From Calliphora vicina (taxonomy: Eukaryota; Arthropoda; Insecta; Diptera; Calliphoridae): a DNA stretch of 64,000 bases. The DNA lies in assembly GCF_958450345.1 (NCBI RefSeq), contig NC_088783.1, positions 105,457,302 to 105,521,301 on the forward strand, in the 5' to 3' direction. Position 1 is the first letter of the stretch. The number at the start of each line of letters is the position of its first letter. This document shows positions 42,861-54,515 of this stretch, one piece after another. The notes below the pieces were generated by a model, which made no database searches, was not told the origin of the DNA, and was given only the letters and a program-made list of their open reading frames with translations. Both the position numbers and the translations under genes were made by a program.

Positions 42861-45335
42861 ATTACACACTTGTCGTAGTTAGAGCAGACGATTTTATTTC
42901 TTCCGGAGTATTTTAGTGTAAAGTTTCTTTAATTTAAAGTTAAAGCTCAAAAAGCTATGATTCTTTAGCCTAAGTCTCTTAAACTCACCATGTAATAGTC
43001 ATTTTTATTTCTAGTTTTTTTTTTCATTTCAAAACTTAATCAAAATCATTTGTTGTCTGTTGAATTTTCTTTGTTTTACAATTAAATTTAAAACATTTTC
43101 CGTTTACACAAATCATGTGTCATACATTTCTACTAAAACAAAGACTGTAATAATAAATAATGATGACTAATGGTTTTTTTATATATTTTTCACACAAATC
43201 TTAAAATGTTACTAAGGAAAATTGCCTAAGAAAAAAAACGATTAAAAGCAAAATTAGCCAAGACATTAACCAGGAAGTGGAAAGAAATTAATAGATTTTC
43301 TTTAAAAAATTATTAAAAAATTAGTTTGTGGGCAAAATTTTGCTTTTATTCTTTAGTTTTTTTATTGTTAAAACCGGCTCTTTTATTAATGACCAAAAGA
43401 AAATTGCGATCATTGAACTTGATTTTCATTTTCCTGGCTTAAGAGGAAGACTCTCGTTGTGGTGGCTTAAGCAGAAAAAGTAGTAAAAGTTTTTCTTGTT
43501 GGTTAATGTGGTTTTTGTTGTTGTTGTTTGTTTGTTTCTTTTTGTTTTTATTCTGGTTATAAACGCTTGGTTGCCTAGTAGTTTTTTTCTTTCTTGCAAT
43601 TTTTTTTTAAATAAAAGTTGTTGATCTTGATCATGACTTTTATTTCAATGTTAAATATGTTTATATTTATGCTTTTTTACATTCATTCCTCCCTCTTCTC
43701 TTTTTACGGTTATTTCTTAATAAAGCAACAACAATATTTCAGCAAATTTTCTTTATCACTATTTTATTGCGAGCGAGCAAGAGAGAGAGTAAGAGTCCGA
43801 GAGCCAGACATACGACATATTGGTGGATTTTCTAGTTGTTTTACTTTCATTTTCTTACAATTTCTTTTTCCCGTTTCATCAATAAAAACAATAATAATAA
43901 CAACAACAAGGAGAAAAGAGTATGAAGTTCAATAATGGCGGTGGTGGTGGTGGGTTGATGTTATTTATAGAGTTTATTAACATTTTTTTTGTTTCTTCTT
44001 GCCATTTCAGTGATAAGATTATTGGAAATAGTAAATTTCAGTGTAATTGTTGTTGCAAACACACTAGACTTGATTTTGTTGCAATAATTAAGGGGAATCA
44101 GAGCAAAGTATTTGATTGATTGGGACTAAATCATATTTTGAGCAGATTATTTGATATATTTTATTGCTAAAAAAGAAATCACTTAAAAATAAATTCATAA
44201 ATTTCTTAATTAGGAATTTCCACAAGAGTTTCTCACATAATCTAAAATTTTAATATCCCTTTTACCTAGTTTATTTCTTGTTTAATTCTAATGATCTTTG
44301 AACAGCCTTCCTAGCACAAATTTGTTTTGGTTCGAAGGACCATTTAGGTTTATTAATCTATTTTTTATACTTAATATTATAAACTCACCTAATAAGTCTT
44401 TGAAAATGCAGCATTTTCTTTCAGGGGTATAATCCGTTTGTAAAATTCTTAGTCAGAGCCATTTTTTAATCCTTTGTAGTTTTAAACATTTATTTAAATA
44501 ATTATTTTAAACAACACTTTAATAGCATTTAGAATTTATCATACTTTTTTCACTTTTCTTCAAATGTATAGACTTTTTTAAAAACGATTTTCAAGATGCA
44601 GCACTTTGGTTTTGTTTACTCAACACTTTTAATTAATTTTCTCTCAATATTAAAGATTTTTTGCAAACTTTTATATTTTTTCATAAATTTTTTTTTATAA
44701 AAAAAAAATATTTTTTTTTTTAACTTTAATTTTATTTGTTTTTATTATAATTTTTATTTAAATATATTTCATTTAAATTTATTTTGATTTTATTTTTTTT
44801 TTTTTGGGAAATATTTAATATTTTCACTTAAATATTTTTAATATTGAATTTTGAACACAATTAGGTATCGCTTAAAATTTACAAATCTTTAGCTTTTAAT
44901 TTTTTGTTTCAATATTATCAACCAAAGTATAAATTTTCTTGTTTAAAATTAACTTAAATTTATTTATAATTGAATGATAATTTTATTTATTTTATATACA
45001 ATTTACAATTATACACACGTGCACAGAGAAGGAAACAGATCTGCAAAGATACAAATTGAAAAATAAATAAATTAGTAAAGAATTATAATTGTTTCACAGA
45101 AATTTTATAAATTTTGTCTCTTCAAATTCCCCAATTTCCTTCATTCCCATCAAATACTTTCATTAGCAAGTAGTTAGTTCAAACGTCAATATAATGACTC
45201 TTCATTTTGAATTCTAACTCATAAATTAAACACGGTAATAACCTTGGAAGCAAGTAGAGATTATATAGAATACTATGTAATGCAGACTGTAAGTAGTAGT
45301 CTTTAAAAAGAAGGATATTAAGTAATTGCAAGGTT
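42861..45335. other. AT-rich non-coding DNA
   Basis: Long AT-rich block without transposon protein motifs. GTT repeats (~43505-43540), a GAGCGAGCAAGAGAGAGAG stretch (~43772-43790) and AAT/AAC repeats (~43890) are present. Open readings at 43618-43935 and 43922-44119 are low complexity without domains. CACAGAGAAGGAAACAGATC at 45022 resembles the left end of the MITE at 46514. Confidence 0.55.
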
Positions 45336-45339
45336 CTTC

Positions 45340-46430
45340 TGATTTATTTCAATTTCAGCAAAGCAAGAGTGCACCTTGTTCTACCGAAATTCATTCTTTC
45401 CAAATTATTTTAAAGATTTCACCTATCCGTCAATTCCTTTCCGTTTCAGCTTTGCAACCATACTTTCCCCGCAGTTCAAAAGCTTTGGTTTCTCCAGGAA
45501 GCGATAGAGAGAGTCAGGATAGTAGCTACACCCAATTGCTATCTGGCCTCCTTTAGGGTTAGAACTAGGGCGGTAACTGATCGCCTTTAAATCTCTAACT
45601 TTCGTTCATGATTTATTAAAATATTTTTGGCAATGCTTTCGCTTAAGTTAGTCTTTCGACTGTCCAAGAATTTCAGCTCTCTCGTCGTAATACTAAAGGC
45701 CCCAAACTGCTTCTATTAATCATTATGTGAATCTTGTTCTACCGAAATGCGTTCTTTCCAAATTATTTTAAAGATTTCAATCTTTCGTCAATTCCTTTCC
45801 GTTTCAGCTTTGCAACCATACTTCCCCCGAAGCTTGGTTTCCCGGGAAGCGATAGAGGTAGCCATGATAGTAGCTATACCCAATTGCTAGCTGGTTTCGT
45901 TTAGGGTTAGAACTAGGGCGGTAACTGATCGCCTTTAAATCTCTAACTTTCGTTCATGATTTATTAAAATATTTTTGGCAATGCTTTCGCTTAAGTTAGT
46001 CTTTCGACTGTCCAAGAATTTCAGCTCTCTCGTCGTAATACTAAAGGCCCCAAACTGCTTCTATTAATCATTATGTGAATCTTGTTCTACCGAAATGCGT
46101 TCTTTCCAAATTATTTTAAAGATTTCGCCCTTCCGTCAAATCCCTTAAGTTTCAGCTTTGCAACCATACTTCACCCGGAACCCAAAAAGCTTTGGTTTCT
46201 CCGGGAAGCGATTAAGAGAGCCATAATATTAGCTACACCCAATTGCTAGCTGGCCTCGTTTAGGGTTAGAACTATGCCGGAATCTGATCGCCTTCGAACC
46301 TCAAACTTTCGTTTTTGATTAATGAAAATATCTTTGGCAATGCTTTCGCTTGAGTTAGTCTTACGAAGGTCCAGAAATTTAAGCTCTAATGCCCCCAAAC
46401 TGCTTGTATTAATCATTAGCTCTACAAACC
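45340..46430 (+). repeat. tandem repeat, unit about 350 bp, three copies
   Basis: TTGTTCTACCGAAATGCGTT starts units at 45376, 45734 and 46082 (spacing 358 and 348). Shared blocks are TTTCAGCTTTGCAACCATAC, CGATAGAGAGAGTCAGGA, TTTAGGGTTAGAACTAGGGC, TTTTTGGCAATGCTTTCGCT and CCCCAAACTGCTTCTATTAA. The first two units are almost identical; the third is more diverged. No coding signal. Confidence 0.85.
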
Positions 46431-46513
46431 CAATGAAAGTAGAATAGAGGTATTATTTCTATATATTACTATTATTTAGGTCTCTCTATATCTCTCTAAA
46501 ATCTTTGCCGGTG

Positions 46514-46750
46514 CACAGAGAAAACAGATTCGTGTTAGCAATTTGTTGCCAATCGAATGATCTTTGTGACTGAATTTTACAGTTGTGGCTACAAAATTTT
46601 AGAAAGGGTAACAAACGTTTGGTTGCTTCAACCGAAATTCTTCTTTATCAACTGACTTTCTCTTGATAGAACCGAAAAATTCTATGTGTGCAACCGAATG
46701 ATTCGATTGGCAATAAATTCGGTTGCTATCACGAATCTGTTTTCTCTGTG
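46514..46750. mobile_element. MITE (237 bp) with long terminal inverted repeats
   Basis: The first 21 bp (46514-46534, beginning CACAGAGAAAACAGATTCG) are perfectly repeated in inverse at 46730-46750, and imperfect pairing continues to about 50 bp (TAGCAA, TTGCCAATCGAAT). The interior includes several AACCGAA/TTCGGTT motifs. I see no clean target duplication, so the superfamily is open. A related end-like string occurs at 45022. Confidence 0.8.
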
Positions 46751-47059
46751 TATTCTTCAAAAATCCAATAAGCCTTGCTTTTCAACTATTCAGCTATTTC
46801 GACAAGGATTTGAAACTGTTTAAAGATCTCGCTACATTAAATACATCCATTTTTTCATGAAGAGCTTATTCGGATTGACTTCTTGATAGTTTGAGAGTCA
46901 ACTTTAGGTAGGAGATGTAACATTAATAGCCTGATCCTCGATCTCGAAGAAAAAGCAAAACGAATGATCTTCCCTCGAAGTCGAAAGAAATTAGATTCTC
47001 TATACGGAAAACGTTCGTGCTACTGAAATTAAATTTTTGGAAATCTAAATAGTCAGTAA

Positions 47060-48650
47060 CTGAAATTTGACATTTACCTTCCGGTTTCTTTTACGAAGAG
47101 ATACAAAGGTTTTATTGAATACCGCTAGAACCCGTAATAGAAAAGCAAATTTTACCCTAGACAAGAATGTCAATAAAGTACCCGCCAAGATAAGTGTAAA
47201 TGGATTGATGATCTGGCCAAAGAAGCCGAAACAGCCGCTGCAAAAAACCTAACCCAAAAATCGTTTGCTACTAACCAACCATTTAGAACCATAAATGAAG
47301 ATCTAATCACATCCAAACAAAGCCAGATGGAGCACTACTCCTCGATGTTAGCGAAAACATCAAGCACTGATCACAATCTAAGTGATTGCTCCCGAAATTA
47401 TGGATGGTGTTCCTGGAAGATAGCAAAACTCCTGAACCGAACAATTTATCTCCTGAACTATTAAAAGCATCACCTGAAATTAGCGCAAACAAGATAATCT
47501 CTCAAGTCATCAATAAAAGGCTATCAGTCGCATTTGGTCCGCTTCTCCGCAATGAGCTGGCTGGCTTGCATCCCCGAAAATTATGCACTGACCATGTCAA
47601 CTGTTTACGGATCATAATTGAGCAATCTTTCACATCTGGAGGACGCCGCTCTACTTGATATTCATTGATTTTGAAAAAGCATTCGATACGCTTTCCCAAT
47701 CAGACAAAGGCATCCCAACAAAAATAATTGATATTGTTAAAGCCCTATATCACAACGCAGACTGTCGAATTCTTCATGTTGGCTGTATGAGTAACTCATT
47801 CACAATTAAAACTGTGAAGACAAGACAAAGCTGTGTCCTGTCGGCCCTATTTTTTAATATCTTCCTGGACAATATAATGAGAAAAACCTGGTATGAACAG
47901 AGGGGAATAATTTGGGGATTCCACAGAAGGCTGTCTACTATCCTAAGATCAATGTAGTAGAAACTGAAGCAGCTAAGGCTGTTCTGAAAATAAATATTGC
48001 CAAAATTAAAGCAATGAGAATTAATGCTTCTAACAACAGAGCATTTGCAATAGACGAGAAGAATCTTGAAGACGTATCAATGTTCTGCTATCTCGGAAGT
48101 CTTCTGACTATGCCAAATGGTTCTGCAGACGTCGTAAGAAACCGAATAAAAGCTGGTAAACATTCGTTTGGTATCTTAAACCCAGCACATATTTCGAAAA
48201 GAACCAAGCTAAACATATTTAATTCCTGAATAAAATCATCTCTTCTTTATGGATGTGAATAGTGGAATGCAGTGAAGTAGGATGTTAACTCGCTACAGGA
48301 CTTCATAAATCGCTGCCGGCGGAGAATTTTAAAAATATTCTGTCCAGTTACGATATCAAATAAAAGGCTATGGGTAAAAACCTCCCAAAACCCCGCTGAC
48401 TAAGGCATACTCTACGAAAGCCGGTTGAGGATGTCACAAGACAAGCTATCGAATGAACTTAGCAAGGAAGCTAAAGAAAAGGAAGCGGCCAACCAAGACA
48501 AGAGCTGGATCGATATAACAACACTTGCATCGGACAAATCCTTATAGAAACTACGGGAACTTCTATATATACTTTGACTATAACTGTTTAGATTGGAAGG
48601 TTGTGTAAACGTCATTCAACAAATTGATTAGATTAAAGATAAGGTCATGG
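47060..48650 (+). mobile_element. RTE-like LINE relic, copy 3
   Basis: TARTRNRKANFTLDKNVNK (~47115-47170) and WIDDLAKEAETAAAKNLTQ (~47200-47265) are the linker region. Then LAGLHPRKLCTDHVNCLRII (~47560-47620), FIDFEKAFDTLSQ (~47660-47700, the RT catalytic Asp in FxDxxKAFD) and TRQSCVLSALFFNIFLDNIM (~47820-47880, the QGCPLSP motif altered). There is a deletion that removes the YADD box, then KINIAKIKAMRINASNNRAF (~47980-48040), MFCYLGSLL (~48080) and a degenerate tail to ~48560. This copy is diverged enough to be a separate subfamily. Confidence 0.8.
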
Positions 48651-49335
48651 AATCTTCACTTTGAAAGAAAACTAGAACTAATCATGTCAGATTCCAATAG
48701 CATGGTCATCATGAAAATTATGCTATGGGGAGACCAAGACTGTTAGAATATTTCATAGGCAATGCACACTAATGTTGGATTTCACTTCAATGGTTAAGTT
48801 TTTATAGATAATAAGAAGAGAAAATTACGAATAGACATTGAACTAAACTTATAATTTGTATTTAGAGACTTATTAAGAGATTCTATAGGGAAAAAAGTAG
48901 GAATTTCAAGCCTGCTGATGAAGTTTAAACTTCATTGAAACTTTATAACTTAAAAAATATTACACCTCTCTATCTTGGGTCTTTTGGGTTCTGTGGATTG
49001 TAGGAAATACATAGAGTAAGAATCCCACACTAGCTAGTAAATCGGAGAAGATTTTCTAAGATTTCTAGTCAATTCTTGAACTTTACAATAAACGATTGAT
49101 CTCTTTGGTTCTAGCAAGAGGTAATGACCTGAAAGTCAGTTCTTCAAAGTTTCTGGCCCAGCTTGGACGATGCCTTGTTGAGTTAGGACGTGAGGGCAAT
49201 CGGGAATATTAAATTGCTTACAAATTCACAATAAACTGTTCATATTTGAAAGAGACTGTGTCTCATATTGACTTTCATACCTCTTATTTATTATGAAAAA
49301 GAGATGGAACTATGGCGTTCACGATTACTTGTATA
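48651..49335. other. unrecognised decayed DNA
   Basis: No motif recognised between the RTE-like and RNase H relics. Confidence 0.4.
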
Positions 49336-49339
49336 TATC

Positions 49340-50490
49340 CTAAATGATCTGGCCCTTATTGGCACGAGAAAGGCCCAGTATTCTCCTATACTCTGTGTTG
49401 AGGTTAAAATCAGGATTTTCAATGTCTGTTAAGAACTTTGGGCTCTCCATGACCTTTAAATACTATGTGGTTATACATAGGAATAGCGACAACAGCTTAC
49501 AAAGTTCTGTCTTTGATATACAATCCTCCATACTTGTCCCGAATAGGACTATGGGGTTAAGTAGACCCCTGCACCAAGAGTGTAACTGATAAGGGTGTAC
49601 TGATGGCTCTTAAAAGGAAAAATATGATTGGTAGTGGATTTTTAATTAAATGATATGAGATTACATCCTCTTTAAGGCTACCTGACTTTTGTAGGGCTCA
49701 TCGGTCGTAAATTTCTACTGAGCTAGGTATTATCCAAGTCAAAACTGATCTCATTGTGATACCCAAAGAGTAAACAGCATGGTATTTATAATACGTCCGT
49801 TGTCTCCAAGTTAAAAAAAGAGATTCTCTGGTGAAGGAGTAGATTCGTCTAAGATTTATCATTAATAGCTCTTCCAAGTATGATAGGAATGGGATTCCGA
49901 GGATGCGTTCTCTCAGGCTTGTCAGAGGTAGAGATAGCGAAACAGAATATTTGTATTTTTACTGATAGCTAGGTGGCCGATAATGGAATAGTGGATATCT
50001 TCTCAATATATAGGTTAGGCAATGAATGCCGGTTGTATCTGAATGAGATAGCGAAACATTGAAGGATAACTAATATTGGATCATGGTAAATGTTCGTGAT
50101 AACAGCCAGGGTAACTTGGAATCTCTTTTGCAAACTGTAAATCGCTTGTCCAACTGAACCAGTTTGAACTGGCACATACTAGGGGCTCCAATTTCAAGGA
50201 TGATTCGTCCTATATATGCTATTGAGACACTACATCCTAGGAACGCATGAGACTGGCACTAATGTTCAACGACTGATTTGCAAGTTGTCAGAATGAGGAA
50301 GGAAAATAGAGGTTGTCTCATCTTTTTTTATCAATGATTTAGCCTCCACGAAGGAGAGTATATTTGATATTTGGAATAGCTGCCGAGGCTGAATCTTAGT
50401 TACATCTACTACATCTACAATCATCAGAGAATCTCATTGTGTCATTAATGATATTATCTGCTCTCTGGATTCAATAGGAATTCCTTAGTA
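49340..50490 (+). mobile_element. I/LOA-like LINE relic, RNase H end with inverted segment
   Basis: CTDGSKRKNMIGSGF (~49570-49620, RNase H start with TDGS), SLRLPDFCRAH (~49665-49700), KQNICIFTDS (~49940-49970, catalytic Asp) and LGNECRLYLNEIAKH (~50015-50060) are in plus orientation and match the 16.7-18 kb relic. Between them, ~49735-49880 is in minus orientation: its reverse complement (TGTTTACTCTTTGGGTATCA, preceded by GGAGACAACGGACGT) matches the 3' end of the element at 17.75-17.91 kb. Non-functional. Confidence 0.75.
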
Positions 50491-50789
50491 TCGGACTATT
50501 GAAATTGTTGGACAATTGTCGCTGAAGTAAATTCTATTCAAATAATGATAAATTTTAAAAAATATATGGTTGCCACAATGAAATTAAATGCCTGATGATA
50601 TTAAGAGAGAGGTGTTAGCACATTCTAACCAACTTTTTGCAAATTTTTTTAGATCTAACTGATGGCTCTAGTTGCATTTAATAACATGGATTTTTGGCCA
50701 AAACTCTTTAAATAAAATTTCCAAAATCATCGAAAAAATAGATATTTTCGTAAAGTTTCGAATGATTTGTTTTTATAGCCTTCAACATG

Positions 50790-51310
50790 AGTGGCAAGGT
50801 TAGGCGAGGATATTAATATCGAAAAGTTTTAATATAAAAAAGGAAAGAAAAGAAAATTTTAAAATAAATGTTACCCCTCCCCCAAATGGTTGACCTGTAT
50901 CAAGGACAAGGGTTTATATAAGTTTGCCATTCCATTTGTAATTTCTTCATTTTCCATTTATGACCCCATAAAGTATATATATTCTGGATCTTTATAGATA
51001 TTGAAGTCGATATAGCCATGTACATCAATCCGTCTATATGTTGAAATCAACTTTTCGTAGCCCCCAATTAACTTAGATACATGATTCATACATCAATATA
51101 TCCGCAATAGTCCCGGTTCACTCACTATTTAAAATCGAGTGAAATCGGTCCGCAAATGCCTGAGATATAAGCAAAAAACCACGACTACCTCGATTTTAGA
51201 CTTATTTGTATCAATATCGGGATTAATAAGTCATTAATATAGATGATAGATATTTCAAAGACCTTGCCAACGTCATATATAAGGCCATAGTAATTCGGAG
51301 CTAGAATGAA
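50790..51310 (+). repeat. interspersed repeat with GTCGATATAGCCATGT core
   Basis: TGACCCCATAAAGTATATAT, TATTGAAGTCGATATAGCCA, TGTTGAAATCAACTTTTCGT and AAATCGAGTGAAATCGGTCC resemble a repeat that I recall as common in fly genomes, class uncertain. No protein is encoded. A C-rich stretch CCCCTCCCCC lies at ~50874-50883. Confidence 0.4.
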
Positions 51311-52950
51311 TCAAAATTGGGAAAAATATTTTTCTCAAAAAAAAAATTTAATCTTTATTTTTGAATACATATTCTCTAACTTGTTTATTATTAATTAATT
51401 TTGTTTTAATTTAGTTCCTTAATTATAAATTATTTTTGAAAATAATTGATTCATAACAAAAACTAAACGAACTAAATTTTATGCATTTATTGGGCCATTC
51501 ATTGTATGAATAGGTAATGTCTACCTCTATTTATTTTGCCATTATAAATAGAATTTTTTGTTTAAATTTTTGCTTAAACAAAGTGAAAAAGTGAACGAAA
51601 CGAAATTGTATACAAAAACTACTTAAACGTTCAGTGAACTTTAACAAAAATAAAAAAAAAATAAGAACAAAATGTATAAAAAAAATAGATAACAAATGGT
51701 AACTAGTTACTATAGAGCAAGATAAGAATTGTGCAAACAAATTGTTATTAAATAAATTGAGTTTTTTGGGGAGCAAAAACTATTTTAAATAAATTTATTT
51801 TATTTAAATTGTGCGAATTTATTTAGAGCAATGAGTAAATCATTAATCTTAGTTTATTTTACGGAAATTTTTAAATAATTTTTAAGAAATTATTAAAAGA
51901 GATTTTCAAAAGAAGCCTAAAAGATTTAAATTTGTAACAAAACAGCTGTAATTAATTCTACCTATTTAGTTTGTTGAAGAATCAAAATCGCATGTCGCTT
52001 TAACTATGTTTAGATTAGGACATCAGCTGTAAATAAATCTGAAATTTTATTGTTTATTTTTGTTGCCTAATGCCTTAATTGTATTTTAAACTTACTAAAT
52101 CTTGTTAATATTTCTAATAAAAAGCTGTCAATATCAACTTACCTTTTCTAGTTAGACGACAGTATTTTATTATTATTATTTTGTTATGTTTGTTTTGTTT
52201 GTCTCTTCCACTTAAAATCTTACAATATCATCCTCCAATGTTTTGTTTTGTTTTTATGTTAAATGAAGAAGAAGCAGCAGCAACAACAACAAACATGCCA
52301 AAAACATGTGTGTGTAATAAAATAAAGATGAAATAATATCCAATTAGCAATAACAATAACACACAATATGAGAGGGAGAGTAATTTACATGGAGAGTGTG
52401 GTAATCCCAATATGGCGTAGTGTATGCTAATTTAGCGTTATTTATTTATATTTTTAGAAGATTTTTTAATTTTTATTATTTACACCAATAAAATTAACTT
52501 TTTTATAAGATTTTCAGGTATTTAAGCACAATTTTAAAGTAAATGTGGGTAATATAATATTTTTTAAATAACGGGAATATTTATAAATTTTACGCGTTTT
52601 TGAAGACATTTTCTTTAGCTTGTTGAGGGTGTATTAGCACTTTTTTTAACAAAAATTTAATTAAAAATTACTTTTTATGTTTTTATAAGTTACATTTTTA
52701 GTAATTAAGCTTTGTTTAAAGGTTTTAAGATAATTTTTGGTGGAATATTTATATTTCTGCATTAAATACATGTTGTTAAATAAATAAATTTATAAAAGCA
52801 TATTGTTGTTTTTTGAATTTTAAAGTTTTTTTATTAAAATTTATGTGTTTTAATGCTTTTTTACTTTATAATTATTTTTATTTGAATCGTTTTGTTTATT
52901 TTCTATTACAAAACCTGGTCATTTAATGGTTTTGTTTATTTCTTAGTTTT
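51311..52950. other. AT-rich non-coding DNA
   Basis: No gene or transposon recognised. CAG/CAA repeats near 52275-52290. An imperfect IR-1 box (GTTCAGTGAAC) is at 51629-51639. Confidence 0.5.
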
Positions 52951-52954
52951 TTTG

Positions 52955-53665
52955 AGAATTTTTATTTTAGCGTTTTTTTGTTAATTCAACTTTATTTCTT
53001 TAATAATGTTATAAATATTATTATTTCCTCTTCTTATATGTTTTTATTTGAAACCCTTTGATTTTTTGTTTTAATTTTTTAATTTTATTACATATTTCAT
53101 AAAATACGTTTTAGCGCTTTTTCTTAAAACCACTTTAATTTGCTTAAAAACAATTTAATCAATAGTATTTTATTTTTATTAGCTTTTTCCTTTAAAAATC
53201 TTGTATTTCTTATTCATTTGAAATAAATTTCTTGATTTCTTTCTTAAATTTTAAGAAATTTGTTTTAGCGCTTTTTTCAAAAATCACTTAAATTTCTTTT
53301 AAACACTTTTCTTTAAAAATCTTTAATTTGTTATTCCAAATTTTTACATTTCTTTTATAAATTTTAAGAAACTTATTTAAGCGCTTTTTGGTAATTTGTT
53401 TAGTAATAATTTTATATAGTAATTATCTCTTTATTTTCACACTTTTCTTTAAAAATCGTTTAATTCTTTATTATATTTTAGCAATTTTTCAGATTTCTTT
53501 CATCATTTTTTAGAGATTTGTTTAAGCGCTTTTTTCAAATCTCTTGTATTTTAATAAGATGCTTTTTTATAGCAACAATTTTTAATTTTTATGAAAATTG
53601 TTTAATATTTTATTAAATTTATATGTAAATTGCATAAAAATAGTTTTAGCGCTTTTTTCGTACAC
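52955..53665 (+). repeat. degenerate repeat with TTTAGCGCTTTTTT motif
   Basis: AGCGCT followed by a T-run occurs at 53113, 53277, 53380, 53525 and 53648, with a decayed version near 52968. Neighbouring phrases TTTAAAAATC and TTAAGAAATTTGTTT recur. Spacings of 103-164 bp suggest an old tandem repeat of roughly 120-150 bp. Confidence 0.55.
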
Positions 53666-54515
53666 TAAATTTTTCTTTAATATTTGTGTGTTTTACAATT
53701 TTCTTTTTCAAATCACTTTTTTCATAAAAAATTTTATGATATTTTATTTTTATTTCTTTAATAGTGCAGATTTTATACAATATTTTTGATTTAAACAATT
53801 TAATTATGTTTAATTTATTTTAAAAATCACTATATATTTGTTTGTAAAACTTTTTTTTAAAACACTTAATTAAGTTTTTGTTTGAAACTCGTTTATTTCT
53901 TTGTTATAAATATTTCGGTTTATTTTTGAAATATTTGTAAACTTTATTTATTATCTTTTGTTAAATTATATTTAATTTTATAGGTTTTTATAAAAATTTT
54001 GTTGATTTTTATTTTGTTTCTTATAATGTTTTATTTATATTTCTTTATTTATTCTAAAAAATTTAATACAATTCTTTAATATTTTATTTAACCCCAAAAA
54101 GTGTGCTTTAAAATTCATTCCATTACACAGCGCCTTAAAAGACACCCCACTTACATTCAAATAGTTAAAATGTTGCATACAAACAGGCTCCCATGTCAAG
54201 TGTGCAATTGCATTACAATAACAACTGAAATTTACTTAAATAAATCATAAATTTTTAACAAAAATTATATTTTTACAAGATTGTGGGAAAAGAACAATAT
54301 TTTAATTAAAAAAAAATTAAGAGGAAAATTAAATTAATGCCATATTTTAAACAAATTAAAGATAACCAATTTTATTTTGTTGCTCTCTCTAGGATTGCTA
54401 ACAATTTGTTTATATTTTGTAATGCCACAAAACGCTAAAATCTACAATTATTGTTAATAAAAAACTAAAACTAAGCACTTTTCGCTAATTTCAAAGTGGG
54501 TTTAAAATGTTTCGA
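53666..54515. other. AT-rich spacer
   Basis: Nothing recognised. A slightly GC-richer island, ACACAGCGCCTTAAAAGACA, lies near 54125, just outside the left satellite arm. Confidence 0.5.

Noticed and set aside
43618..44119. Two adjacent ORFs (105 and 65 codons)
   Set aside because: Composition follows simple repeats and T-rich DNA; no recognisable domain or conserved motif.
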